From the IMG/VR virus record IMGVR_UViG_3300010370_000068, positions 1-43,389 of that record: 43,389 bases of DNA; one strand, 5' to 3'. This DNA is from a virus. This document shows, in pieces, positions 1 to 5,444 of this stretch. A program made the translations under genes and the position numbers. Positions within the stretch are counted from its first letter, which is position 1. Each line of letters opens with the position of its first letter. The notes below the pieces were generated by a model that ran no database searches, was not told the DNA's origin, and saw only the letters and a program-made list of their open reading frames with translations.

Positions 1-90
1 AAAGGGCAAGAGTTCTGTGGTGATAGTGTTGACCGAGAACTTGTCCGTGATCTTCTGATCGATAAGTACAAACTTCAATTCCCAAACTGA
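1..90 (+). CDS. C-terminal end of an unidentified gene (partial)
   Basis: Frame 1 is open from the window edge to a TGA at 88-90 and gives 29 residues ending in KYKLQFPN. The start lies outside the window. The stop shares its last base with the next ATG, so this gene belongs to the same co-directional train as the genes to its right. The fragment is mixed charged and aliphatic (VDRELVRDLLIDKYKL) and looks helical. I do not recognise the family. Confidence 0.55.
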   Translation, partial: KGQEFCGDSVDRELVRDLLIDKYKLQFPN

Positions 91-251
91 TGAAAAACTA
101 TCGTGTTCGTGTTGAAACCTACGATGGTTGTGTGACCATCTGGTATGAGAAATCCAAAGCAAAGAAAGCACCAACTCTCATCTGCAATCGTGTTTATGAA
201 CAACTTTGTGGATTGAATGTTAAAGAGATTGATGTTGACCTTTCCGTATGA
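90..251 (+). CDS. Small hypothetical protein, 53 aa
   Basis: An ATG overlaps the upstream stop by one base (TGATG) and the frame runs 53 codons to TGA. The product begins MKNYRVRVETYDGCVTIWYE, then has a Lys-rich turn and ends KEIDVDLSV, which suggests a small beta-rich fold. There are two Cys (positions 32 and 40) besides Cys14. The overlaps on both sides imply translational coupling. I see no motif that assigns a function. Confidence rests on the tight packing and absence of competing frames. Confidence 0.6.
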   Translation: MKNYRVRVETYDGCVTIWYEKSKAKKAPTLICNRVYEQLCGLNVKEIDVDLSV

Positions 252-403
252 AACCTATTTACATTAAACAATTTGTCAACCGCTGGTATTTGGTATGGCG
301 TGATACTGGTCAGACGATTGCATCATTCGCATCTCAATTTGAAGCATATGGCGCTCGCCGTGCTATCATAAAATCAAAGGAGGAAAAGGCAAATGACAAG
401 TGA
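248..403 (+). CDS. Small hypothetical protein, 51 aa
   Basis: It starts at an ATGA overlap with the previous stop and runs 51 codons. The N-terminus (MKPIYIKQFVNRWYLVWRD) is aromatic and basic and the C-terminus is Lys/Glu-rich (IIKSKEEKANDK). The end of the gene contains a strong ribosome binding site (AGGAGG at 378-383) that serves the next gene, so its last codons are dual-purpose. Function unknown. Confidence 0.6.
   Translation: MKPIYIKQFVNRWYLVWRDTGQTIASFASQFEAYGARRAIIKSKEEKANDK
376..383 (+). promoter_or_regulatory. Strong Shine-Dalgarno site inside the upstream coding end
   Basis: AAAGGAGG lies 9 bases before the ATG at 393 and decides that start. It stands out because many genes in this window, above all those between 5.4 and 9.3 kb, have no Shine-Dalgarno sequence. 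Confidence 0.7.
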
Positions 404-614
404 TAAAATTCAAGTCATTGTTGGTTGGTCATTCATCATTGGAATTGTTGCCAATACAGTGATGGCACTTAACTTAAACATGAGACTTAATAATCTTGAT
501 TATAGTGTTAATCAATTAGATATTAATTTGTACAGTGCAATTCAATCATTGAGCACTGAAGTTTATTCGATAAAGTCTACCAAACAAAAAAATCGTACTG
601 GTGAATTTGAATGA
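393..614 (+). CDS. Small single-pass membrane protein, 73 aa
   Basis: The first 25 residues contain one hydrophobic segment (VIVGWSFIIGIVANTVMAL) that should span the inner membrane. It is followed by a polar heptad-like stretch (LNNLDYSVNQLDINLYSAIQSL) that may form a short coiled coil. The start is fixed by the AGGAGG site. It overlaps the upstream gene by 11 bases and the next gene by 4 (ATGA). This architecture is seen in phage spanin-like and other small membrane proteins, but nothing here assigns a role. Confidence 0.65.
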   Translation: MTSDKIQVIVGWSFIIGIVANTVMALNLNMRLNNLDYSVNQLDINLYSAIQSLSTEVYSIKSTKQKNRTGEFE

Positions 615-973
615 AAAAACTTATTCTTGCTGCTGCACTGTTGTTTGCGACTCCTGCACTTGCACAAACTGAAAAGAAAGAGTATCGACCGTTTCGGTAT
701 GAAACTCCTTGTATTCTTGAATATGGAATTCAAACCTATCCTGATGTTTGTGTGGTGATTGAAACCCGTGAAACTGGTGGAGCACTTCGCACTCGCAATA
801 TCTTTTCTAATAAGCATGGTCTGACGATCAAAGGTCGTTTTGATAAGGAGAAAGGATATATGACTTGGGACAGTCATAATAAGTTTGAGTATAAGTGGGA
901 TTATAAACCAGGTGGAACTGGGTGGACTTATGTGATGCCTGGTTTTCTTGTTGAAAATGTATCTTGGGACTAA
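611..973 (+). CDS. Exported small protein with signal peptide, 120 aa
   Basis: The N-terminus is a textbook Sec signal: MKK, a hydrophobic core LILAAALLFATPA, and a likely signal peptidase site after ALA-Q. The mature part has two Cys about 13 residues apart (ETPCILEYG and DVCVVIE) that could form a disulfide, then several aromatic beta-rich segments. The product is therefore expected in the periplasm of the infected cell. From memory, similar exported proteins occur in cyanophages, without known function. It overlaps the membrane-protein gene upstream by ATGA. Confidence 0.75.
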   Translation: MKKLILAAALLFATPALAQTEKKEYRPFRYETPCILEYGIQTYPDVCVVIETRETGGALRTRNIFSNKHGLTIKGRFDKEKGYMTWDSHNKFEYKWDYKPGGTGWTYVMPGFLVENVSWD

Positions 974-978
974 TCACA

Positions 979-1215
979 ATGACACAACCAAATGTTAATT
1001 TTGAAATTAAGTTTACTGAGGTGCCTGTACAACTGAATGTTCATGAAATAGGTGTAATTCTATCTGCACTGCAACAACTTGGAGTCAGAGAAGAAAATCA
1101 AATTGCACGGGATTATGGAAGTGTGCCAGCACTGTATAACAAACTTTACAGTATCTTTGAACTCATGGACAGATCCGAAACTGTCCTACGCAACGACGTG
1201 GTGCCGTCCTTCTGA
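979..1215 (+). CDS. Small hypothetical protein, 78 aa
   Basis: I chose the ATG at 979, five bases after the upstream stop, rather than the TTG at 964 inside the preceding gene. The product begins MTQPNVNFEIKFTEVPVQ, a beta-like half, then a helical half (NVHEIGVILSALQQLGVREENQ). No Cys and no known motif. It closes the first overlapped gene train; a perfect TATAAT for the next gene begins three bases after its stop. Confidence 0.6.
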   Translation: MTQPNVNFEIKFTEVPVQLNVHEIGVILSALQQLGVREENQIARDYGSVPALYNKLYSIFELMDRSETVLRNDVVPSF

Positions 1216-1217
1216 CC

Positions 1218-1248
1218 TATAATACAGAGGTAGTCAAGGGGAGACCCA
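1218..1248 (+). promoter_or_regulatory. Sigma-70 type -10 box and leader
   Basis: TATAAT at 1218-1223 follows the stop codon of the previous gene. The leader to the ATG at 1249 is 25 bases and ends AAGGGGAGACCCAATG. No clear -35 box is visible at 17 bases. The -10 to ATG distance and the ACCCAATG ending match the cassettes at 5.4-9.3 kb. Confidence 0.55.
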
Positions 1249-1509
1249 ATGCAAACGCCGCAACTGACCAGTCAAGATGGCAATATGGTGGTTGACTTCT
1301 ACCCTGTCAAGACTCCTTATGGTGATATTTCGCAACAGTGGTTCTTCCGCACTGTGACGTTTCAACCGCACGGGCAAGTGTCTAAGAAGTTTCTCAACAA
1401 AGTAGAAATGCTTCTGGATATTCGTGAGCGTATTGCTTATGGTTACACTCAGACTCGTGATAATTCTAATCTGCCTCAACTTGGTAATCCTTTCTACGGT
1501 GCTTGCTGA
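1249..1509 (+). CDS. Hypothetical protein, 86 aa
   Basis: Reads MQTPQLTSQDGNMVVDFYPVK at the start and ends NLPQLGNPFYGAC. The middle is beta-rich (QQWFFRTVTFQPHGQV) followed by an amphipathic helix (KKFLNKVEMLLDIRERIAYG). It has its own -10 box just upstream and is the first gene of a second overlapped train; its stop shares one base with the next ATG. No family recognised. Confidence 0.6.
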   Translation: MQTPQLTSQDGNMVVDFYPVKTPYGDISQQWFFRTVTFQPHGQVSKKFLNKVEMLLDIRERIAYGYTQTRDNSNLPQLGNPFYGAC

Positions 1510-1658
1510 TGAAAACTCATTATTGGTTCTTTCTGGTCATTGCCGTTCTAATGTGGAATGGTATGTTGATTCAACGTGATCAGAAAATGTTTGAGGCATA
1601 TGATAAAGCTTGTGCCGAACTTACAACTTCGAATCCCAACTGCCGCTACGCAAAATGA
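1509..1658 (+). CDS. Small membrane-anchored protein, 49 aa
   Basis: The frame starts at a TGATG overlap and encodes 49 residues. An N-terminal hydrophobic segment (HYWFFLVIAVLMWNGMLI) is a likely signal anchor. The remaining 30 residues are polar with two Cys (DKACAELTTSNPNCRYAK) that could pair outside the cytoplasm. Small anchored proteins with such a Cys pair recur in cyanophage accessory regions, but I cannot name a role. Confidence 0.55.
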   Translation: MKTHYWFFLVIAVLMWNGMLIQRDQKMFEAYDKACAELTTSNPNCRYAK

Positions 1659-1837
1659 ACAACGAAGACATTGCACAATTTATGAACGCCTACGAAGATT
1701 TTATGCAACACGCTGAAGTCGAACAATTCAATCATGAAGCCTGGGTTGCTGCGAAACAATATACAAATCATTATTATGAGCAGAAAGCAGCAGAATTAGA
1801 AGTGACTGTAGATTATTACATTCAGGAGTTTGTTTGA
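1655..1837 (+). CDS. Small hypothetical protein, 60 aa
   Basis: I place the start at the ATG at 1655, which overlaps the upstream stop by four bases; an earlier in-frame start at 1610 would lie deep within the previous gene. The product is mostly helical and rich in Glu, Gln, Tyr and Asn (MNNEDIAQFMNAYEDFMQHA). Function unknown. Confidence 0.6.
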   Translation: MNNEDIAQFMNAYEDFMQHAEVEQFNHEAWVAAKQYTNHYYEQKAAELEVTVDYYIQEFV

Positions 1838-2011
1838 ATGGATCGAAGAACTAAACTCATTTTTGCTCTTCAGCAAACTGAAAACATCTTTAAACTTCTA
1901 CAAGATGGTGAGTATGCTGGTTTCTTTAGTTCTCATCTTTTGCCAATTAAATTTGAGATTGAGCGACAACTGTCCTGCTTGACAGGTCATAACAAATATA
2001 CTAAAATTTAG
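1838..2011 (+). CDS. Small hypothetical protein, 57 aa
   Basis: The ATG is directly behind the upstream stop. The product starts MDRRTKLIFALQQTENIFKL, looks entirely helical, and ends in a basic tail (LTGHNKYTKI). The segment GEYAGFFSSHLLPIKFEIER resembles, from memory, a small protein conserved in cyanophages. No enzymatic motif. Confidence 0.6.
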   Translation: MDRRTKLIFALQQTENIFKLLQDGEYAGFFSSHLLPIKFEIERQLSCLTGHNKYTKI

Positions 2012-2030
2012 AGGTCATTTACACAAACAG

Positions 2031-2261
2031 ATGAAGTATCTTTACATTGTTGATTACTGGGTGCCGTTTCCTTCTTCAGAGTACGGTGGTCTGATTAATC
2101 TAATTGCCGAATCTGATACGGAAGCATTTGCAATTCTTTCAGGTGAGGATCAATTTGATGATCGCTATACTGATCGCATTATGGAGAGAGTTGTCAATGC
2201 TCAGAAATTTTCATTGCAAGATGAATATGAGTCTGGACTTCTGGAGGCATTTACAACGTGA
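2031..2261 (+). CDS. Conserved cyanophage-type hypothetical protein, 76 aa
   Basis: The product MKYLYIVDYWVPFPSSEYGG has a beta strand and an aromatic loop, then NLIAESDTEAFAILS and a helical C-terminal half. I recall near-identical N-termini (YIVDYWVPFPSSEYGG) from cyanophage genomes, without function. It is separated from the upstream gene by 19 bases and overlaps the next by four (GTGA). Confidence 0.65.
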   Translation: MKYLYIVDYWVPFPSSEYGGLINLIAESDTEAFAILSGEDQFDDRYTDRIMERVVNAQKFSLQDEYESGLLEAFTT

Positions 2262-2419
2262 CACAACTTTATCGTATTGAAGAACTTTCCACAATGGGTT
2301 GGTCTTTAATTGAAGAAGATGCAAAGCAACTGACAAGAGAGCAGTGTGATCTTCTATTAAACAATTATTTGTCTTTAGGTTACAATCCCAATTATCTTCG
2401 TGCAGTCCGTGATGATTGA
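2258..2419 (+). CDS. Small hypothetical protein with GTG start, 53 aa
   Basis: The start is the GTG in a GTGA overlap with the preceding stop; the in-frame ATG at codon 13 would leave too short a protein. It reads (V)TQLYRIEELSTMGWSLIEE and ends SLGYNPNYLRAVRDD. From memory this matches a small cyanophage family with the LYRIEELSTxGW pattern; function unknown. It overlaps the next gene by eight bases. Confidence 0.6.
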   Translation: MTQLYRIEELSTMGWSLIEEDAKQLTREQCDLLLNNYLSLGYNPNYLRAVRDD

Positions 2420-2690
2420 ATTTCCCCACAAAGCACCGAAAGGAATGTATTATGAACAAACTGAATTTAAGCGCAATATTGATGCTATCTGGATTCATTA
2501 CAAGCGTCAGTTTGATTATAATCTTGGCGAACCTGTTCGGTGCATTTGGGGATTCTACAACACCAAAACAAAACAATACCACGCACCAATCAATTCAAAG
2601 ACAGTGGGTAATGTAGTCAACATTCAAGACACAACGCCATATTCTGCAATGCAAATCAAACAGACACCATTAGAAGCGGCATATGTATGA
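2412..2690 (+). CDS. Hypothetical protein, 92 aa
   Basis: I use the ATG at 2412 (MIEFPHKAPKGMYYEQTEFK), within the last codons of the upstream gene. The protein has aromatic clusters around IDAIWIHYKRQFDYNL and a TKTKQYHAPINSKT turn, suggesting a compact beta-rich fold. It overlaps the next gene by eight bases. No recognised domain. Confidence 0.6.
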   Translation: MIEFPHKAPKGMYYEQTEFKRNIDAIWIHYKRQFDYNLGEPVRCIWGFYNTKTKQYHAPINSKTVGNVVNIQDTTPYSAMQIKQTPLEAAYV

Positions 2691-2973
2691 ACCACAAGTT
2701 AATGATTATGTTCAGTGGACTAAAGGCGTAGAAGGTTGGGTGTATTTTAAGGGAAAGGAATATATTACCATTGAGGCAAATGTACGTCCTAAAGATACAC
2801 AAAACTATCAAGCTTGTTCAATACATCGTAATGATCGTTTATTGATTCTCTGTTATAAAAATCAATGGAAAGAGTTAATGTACGTTACGTCAAGAGAATC
2901 AGTTTATGAAGAAGAGAAAGACCTTGTGGAGACTGTGGGCGAAAGCATTAGGACAGAAAGCGACGAAAAATGA
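2683..2973 (+). CDS. Conserved cyanophage-type hypothetical protein, 96 aa
   Basis: Starts MYEPQVNDYVQWTKGVEGWV, followed by YFKGKEYITIEANVRPK, a beta-barrel-like pattern, and ends in an acidic tail with EEEKDLVETVGESIRTESDE. I recall proteins with the NDYVxWTKGVEGWVYFK signature throughout T4-like cyanophages, still without an assigned function. ATGA overlap with the next tiny gene. Confidence 0.65.
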   Translation: MYEPQVNDYVQWTKGVEGWVYFKGKEYITIEANVRPKDTQNYQACSIHRNDRLLILCYKNQWKELMYVTSRESVYEEEKDLVETVGESIRTESDEK

Positions 2974-3062
2974 CAGAGAATCAGATCACATTGCTCATAT
3001 ACGGACTCTTATATTCTTTACTTACTTTCTTACTAATCTATTCATTATCGCAGGCGTCATAA
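2970..3062 (+). CDS. Tiny membrane peptide, 30 aa
   Basis: An ATGA overlap starts a 30-codon frame, MTENQITLLIYGLLYSLLTF and onwards, of which about 20 residues are one hydrophobic helix (LLIYGLLYSLLTFLLIYSL). The overlap and the strongly membrane-like product support it as a real gene despite its size. A single-span peptide of this kind could modulate the host membrane; that is inference only. Confidence 0.45.
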   Translation: MTENQITLLIYGLLYSLLTFLLIYSLSQAS

Positions 3063-3083
3063 GACATTGGAATGATCAACAAC

Positions 3084-3233
3084 ATGAAATACCAGGTTGT
3101 CTACTACAAATCGAAGAAGAACAAAATCACCAAACAAACGGCAGTTTTTTATAACATTGAGGATGCTACATTATGGGAACAGCACATTCAGAAACAAGGT
3201 TTTCTAAACTCAGAAATACACCCAATCTTTTAA
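3084..3233 (+). CDS. Small basic hypothetical protein, 49 aa
   Basis: The frame reads MKYQVVYYKSKKNKITKQTA, VFYNIEDATLWEQHIQKQGF, ending EIHPIF. I chose the ATG at 3084 because the product then begins with a beta strand as in similar cyanophage proteins I recall; the ATG at 3072 would add MINN. The combination of a strand with a basic loop and a helix containing WEQH suggests a small nucleic-acid or protein-binding fold, not proven. Confidence 0.55.
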   Translation: MKYQVVYYKSKKNKITKQTAVFYNIEDATLWEQHIQKQGFLNSEIHPIF

Positions 3234-3430
3234 TACCTGTTTATTGCATTCTATCTGTAATTATAGGGTATTCACTTTCTGGACCAATTACACAACAATC
3301 AACAGTTAATGATACTCTGAAACTCTGTAATGAGAAACCATTAGAGTGTAAGTTTAAGTATGATATTCTAATGTATAATCAGACTGGTAAAGTACCTTAT
3401 AAAGAGATAACAATAAATACCAAAAAGTAA
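3173..3430 (+). CDS. Putative membrane protein, 85 aa
   Basis: A hydrophobic segment (NLLIPVYCILSVIIGYSL) lies around residues 18-35 and is followed by a soluble tail with two close Cys (LCNEKPLECKFKYD). The ATG at 3173 forces a 61-base overlap with the previous gene, so the true start may be a non-ATG codon further in. The membrane segment and Cys pair mirror the gene at 1509. Function unknown. Confidence 0.45.
   Translation: MGTAHSETRFSKLRNTPNLLIPVYCILSVIIGYSLSGPITQQSTVNDTLKLCNEKPLECKFKYDILMYNQTGKVPYKEITINTKK
3412..3419 (+). promoter_or_regulatory. Candidate late promoter (AATAAATA)
   Basis: The octamer fits the T4-like cyanophage late -10 pattern NATAAATA and lies 23 bases before the ATG at 3443. 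It overlaps the end of the upstream gene. It is the only such element I see in front of a gene in the first 9 kb. Confidence 0.45.
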
Positions 3431-3442
3431 GTACAAGGTAAG

Positions 3443-3631
3443 ATGAAAACGTTTCATCAGTTTATGGAGCAACTTCCTACACCACATCAAGCAAAGATAG
3501 ATGCTGCAAAGACTAAGGCAAATGCTCTATCAACAAGACAGCATAATCGTTATGCAAACTTACAACGTCTTCATACAACAATGCATTTGAGACAGACTGC
3601 AGAACAAGAGAAAAAGAGTATGAAAGGTTGA
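3443..3631 (+). CDS. Small basic protein with capsid-targeting-like N-terminus
   Basis: Sixty-two residues, starting MKTFHQFMEQLPTPHQAK and then Lys/Arg/His/Gln-rich and helical. T4 internal head proteins start MKTYQEFI-x-EA, the capsid targeting sequence removed by the gp21 protease, and the first seven residues here match that pattern (MKT-aromatic-x-x-F). With a late promoter upstream and a basic composition, an internal head protein injected with the DNA is a reasonable inference. It ends directly against the convergent endonuclease gene, with no spacer. Confidence 0.6.
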   Translation: MKTFHQFMEQLPTPHQAKIDAAKTKANALSTRQHNRYANLQRLHTTMHLRQTAEQEKKSMKG

Positions 3632-4444
3632 TTATCCGTAAAACCAATAATAACCTTTCCAACTATAATGCCCAGGATTACGTAGGCTTTTAATTATTCC
3701 TGTACCTTTTCCAGAACCACCTAATGCTCTCACTGCATCTATAATAGATTCATAACGGGCACCTATTTCGCCCGTTTTTTTATTAACACCAAATACTGCT
3801 TTCTTTTTAGATTTCTCTTCTAAGATCTGCCATTTATGACCATAGGCAGTACCATCTTTTCTAGCAGCAAGTAGAATGTTACTATTTTTATTTGGATCAC
3901 CTGTGATTGATAATGCAGCCATACGTGCATTCTCATAATCAGTACATATGCCAGTTTTTAAGTTCTTACCACGGATAGGAAGACCACAGTGTTTTCCATT
4001 GCCTCTGTTTTCTTTTGTAAGAATACCCCAGGGTTCTATCTTTGCTTTTGTGGTTAATGCTGTTGATATATTCTCAATATGTTCTGATGTGAGTATCTTT
4101 TGTTTTGCTTTATCGGATATTTTCTGTTTTGTTTCTTCACTGAGTATTTGATTATCGCCGCCACTTGTAGCATTATATCCTTCTGCACTTTCAAATGTAT
4201 TGTATTGTTTAATCCAATATGCTTCTTTTTCATTTAATAAACTTTCATCACATTCGTCAATTTCTTTAATCATAAAGTTGTGATTACCATACTTACGCAT
4301 TGCACGATGTATTGGTTTATCACTCATTCTCATTGCTTCTTGTATGTGTTGCTGCCACCTTTTATTCATTCCCTGAGTGGTTTGACCAACATATTTGTGT
4401 CCGTTTTGTTTATTAGTAATGAGATAAATGATTCCTTGTGCCAT
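3632..4444 (-). CDS. GIY-YIG homing endonuclease
   Basis: The only substantial minus-strand gene, 270 residues. The N-terminal nuclease domain has the GIY-like IIYLITN (5-11), the YIG-like KYVGQT (17-22), Arg29 and His33, and a Glu-rich helix with LNEKEAYWI (70-78) supplying the catalytic Glu. Residues about 95-115 (SEETKQKISDKAKQK) resemble a NUMOD3 DNA-binding element. The C-terminal half contains two copies of a NUMOD1-like motif (GENARMAA-type and ESIIDAVRALGG) each ending in an aromatic KW or YW segment. Free-standing endonucleases of this kind cleave a specific site in related phages and spread by recombination. Its stop abuts the stop of the convergent gene. Confidence 0.9.
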   Translation of the reverse strand: MAQGIIYLITNKQNGHKYVGQTTQGMNKRWQQHIQEAMRMSDKPIHRAMRKYGNHNFMIKEIDECDESLLNEKEAYWIKQYNTFESAEGYNATSGGDNQILSEETKQKISDKAKQKILTSEHIENISTALTTKAKIEPWGILTKENRGNGKHCGLPIRGKNLKTGICTDYENARMAALSITGDPNKNSNILLAARKDGTAYGHKWQILEEKSKKKAVFGVNKKTGEIGARYESIIDAVRALGGSGKGTGIIKSLRNPGHYSWKGYYWFYG

Positions 4445-4512
4445 TTTTTATAATACGCTGCGTTTTCTATGTATAATAAATAACGCTTAAAATATAATAG
4501 ATAATACTGAAT

Positions 4513-4541
4513 TTGTTATAAAGTTAAAAATATGGTATAAT
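4513..4541 (+). promoter_or_regulatory. Sigma-70 promoter with no adjacent gene
   Basis: TTGTTA (4513-4518), 17 bases, TATAAT (4536-4541). The first open frame downstream starts 320 bases later, behind a second promoter, so the transcript may be a short non-coding RNA covering the palindrome at 4582-4610. There is no T-run after the palindrome to prove termination. Confidence 0.45.
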
Positions 4542-4581
4542 ATGTTAATGTTTGATTAAATATATGTGTCTAATTTGTTGT

Positions 4582-4610
4582 ATTCTCAATAAGATAGAAT
4601 AATTGAGAAT
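4582..4610. repeat. Inverted repeat ATTCTCAAT / ATTGAGAAT
   Basis: Nine-base perfect arms at 4582-4590 and 4602-4610 with an 11-base loop. The same arm sequence forms the palindrome at 5318-5346, so the two copies bracket the iteron-bearing islet. A third half-site is at 4626-4633. It may be a protein-binding site or the trace of an insertion event. Confidence 0.6.
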
Positions 4611-4749
4611 CAATTGAGTATATTGTTGAGAATAGTTTAGAAATGCTGGATCTTATAGCAACCTTTGCCAGCGTACCATAAGACGCACAGTTTGTCAAGC
4701 CCCACGACGCGCCCAGGTGCCCAGACCCACACATAAAACGCACAAGGTC

Positions 4750-4778
4750 TTGACATTCTTATAAGTTCGTGATAAAAT
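4750..4778 (+). promoter_or_regulatory. Strong sigma-70 promoter of the iteron gene
   Basis: TTGACA (4750-4755), exactly 17 bases, TAAAAT (4773-4778). The expected transcription start near 4785 falls inside the first CTAGTCGAG word (4779-4787). A protein that binds the word would sit on the start site, so the layout is that of an operator-controlled promoter. Confidence 0.65.
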
Positions 4779-5050
4779 CTAGTCGAGACATTATACACAA
4801 GATCTAGTCGAGATATCAGCATATCTTAACAAATCTAGTCGAGATCACATATATATTGGTATGAATCTCGACGAGATCTACACTAGATCTAGATTGCATC
4901 TCGTCGAGCTTTATGCTATAATACACAAGCGTTCAACAGATCTCGACGAGCTTATGTACGACGACTACGATCTCGACTATTCTATTAGCAACGATTACAA
5001 TCTCGACGAGGACTCATATTATGAGTATAGTGTACAAGATCTCGACGAGG
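4777..5050. repeat. Array of nine CTCGACGAG-type words (iteron- or operator-like)
   Basis: CTAGTCGAG occurs at 4779-4787, 4804-4812 and 4835-4843 in the leader. Inside the following gene, CTCGACGAG occurs at 4867-4875, 4942-4950, 5002-5010 and 5041-5049, the inverted form CTCGTCGAG at 4900-4908, and a degenerate copy at 4972-4980. Most are embedded in an ATCT..AGAT context, making near-palindromes of 12-13 bases. The leader copies are not coding, so selection must act at least partly on DNA. Confidence 0.75.
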
Positions 5051-5106
5051 ATTATGCACGAGACGGGCAAGATTACGAATCACTTGCATATCGTCATTAT
5101 GCATGA
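4861..5106 (+). CDS. Acidic Tyr/Asp-rich protein carrying the repeated DNA word, 81 aa
   Basis: Reads MNLDEIYTRSRLHLVELYAI and IIHKRSTDLDELMYDDYDLD, then a Tyr/Asp/Glu-rich tail ending YRHYA. Leu-Asp-Glu (or Leu-Val-Glu) recurs five times, each time spelled with CTC and GAG codons, because each is a copy of the DNA word. The N-terminal 30 residues look like a helix. It has its own promoter with three word copies in the leader. It could encode an autoregulator, or the frame could be a by-product of a regulatory array; I favour a real gene because the reading phase is constant across copies. Confidence 0.55.
   Translation: MNLDEIYTRSRLHLVELYAIIHKRSTDLDELMYDDYDLDYSISNDYNLDEDSYYEYSVQDLDEDYARDGQDYESLAYRHYA
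4894..4922 (+). promoter_or_regulatory. Internal sigma-70-like promoter spanning an inverted word copy
   Basis: TTGCAT (4894-4899), 17 bases, TATAAT (4917-4922), inside the gene at 4861. The spacer contains CTCGTCGAG (4900-4908), so the same binding word would lie between the two boxes. It could drive the gene at 5140. Confidence 0.4.
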
Positions 5107-5139
5107 TATGATCTAGTACACATACACATCTAGACACCC

Positions 5140-5292
5140 ATGCTAGCACAAAAGCGCATCATACAGGTAACACTCGATATAGAGTGTTATGATGATCTAG
5201 ACCTACGTGATATTAATTGGCACGAGTTATTGCAACTCGAACCAGGTGAGACTGTGCATTCTAGGGTGAAAGAATTCGATCCGTTCGATTAA
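5140..5292 (+). CDS. Small acidic hypothetical protein, 50 aa
   Basis: The frame gives MLAQKRIIQVTLDIECYDDL, then DLRDINWHELLQLEPGE and ends VKEFDPFD. The pattern RIIQVTLDIE followed by DINW-x-ELL is one I recall from small cyanophage proteins of unknown function. A seven-base perfect hairpin (AACACTC / GAGTGTT, 5169-5188) lies inside the coding sequence. No Shine-Dalgarno site; the start context is ACACCCATG, as in the cassette genes further right. Confidence 0.6.
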   Translation: MLAQKRIIQVTLDIECYDDLDLRDINWHELLQLEPGETVHSRVKEFDPFD

Positions 5293-5317
5293 TGTGCCAG
5301 TTTAGAGATTGGATCTT

Positions 5318-5346
5318 ATTCTCAATAACGAAGTCTTATTGAGAAT
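5318..5346. repeat. Inverted repeat, second copy of the ATTCTCAAT palindrome
   Basis: Perfect 11-base arms ATTCTCAATAA (5318-5328) and TTATTGAGAAT (5336-5346) around a 7-base loop. The inner nine bases of each arm equal the palindrome at 4582-4610. It may also act as a terminator for the gene at 5140, although it lacks a T-run. Confidence 0.65.
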
Positions 5347-5359
5347 GAGTACTTTAAAT

Positions 5360-5418
5360 GTGCCAATTACATAAGTGGCACAAGGGGGGTTGATATCTGC
5401 CACGGGGTGGGTTATGTT
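5360..5418 (+). promoter_or_regulatory. Dyad plus sigma-70 promoter cassette
   Basis: A dyad GTGCCA (5360-5365) / TGGCAC (5376-5381) is followed by AAGGGGGG and a promoter TTGATA (5390-5395), 17 bases, TATGTT (5413-5418). The leader to the ATG at 5445 ends GACCCCCAATG. The block AAATGTGCCAAT...CACAAGGGGGGTTG is repeated almost intact at 5633-5668. Confidence 0.6.
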
Positions 5419-5444
5419 ACTCAAGTCGTCGCAATTGACCCCCA

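Larger units (their letters stand above)
4445..4860. other. Non-coding AT-rich stretch, 416 bases
   Basis: No convincing gene. It carries two plus-strand sigma-70 promoters (4513-4541 and 4750-4778), an inverted repeat at 4582-4610 with a further TTGAGAAT half-site at 4626-4633, a 12-base near-repeat (ATAAGACGCACA at 4678-4689 and ATAAAACGCACA at 4733-4744), and three copies of CTAGTCGAG. A minus-strand open frame at 4637-4822 has no support as a gene. Confidence 0.6.

Noticed and set aside
964-978. TTG start for the gene at 979
   Set aside because: It lies inside the previous coding sequence and adds five residues without better initiation context than the ATG at 979.
4475-4482. AATAAATA octamer as a late promoter
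   Set aside because: No gene starts on the plus strand within 370 bases; in this AT-rich stretch the octamer can occur by chance.
4626-4760. Possible tRNA gene
   Set aside because: No acceptor stem, T-loop GTTC-type sequence or anticodon arm could be folded; pairing segments are too short.
4637-4822. Minus-strand open frame of 61 codons in the non-coding stretch
   Set aside because: No promoter or ribosome site on that strand, composition unlike a protein (repeated Trp/Val/Gly), and it crosses the plus-strand promoter and word copies.
4777-5050. CRISPR array
   Set aside because: The repeated words are only 9-13 bases long, the spacing is irregular (23-75 bases), and several are in a coding frame.
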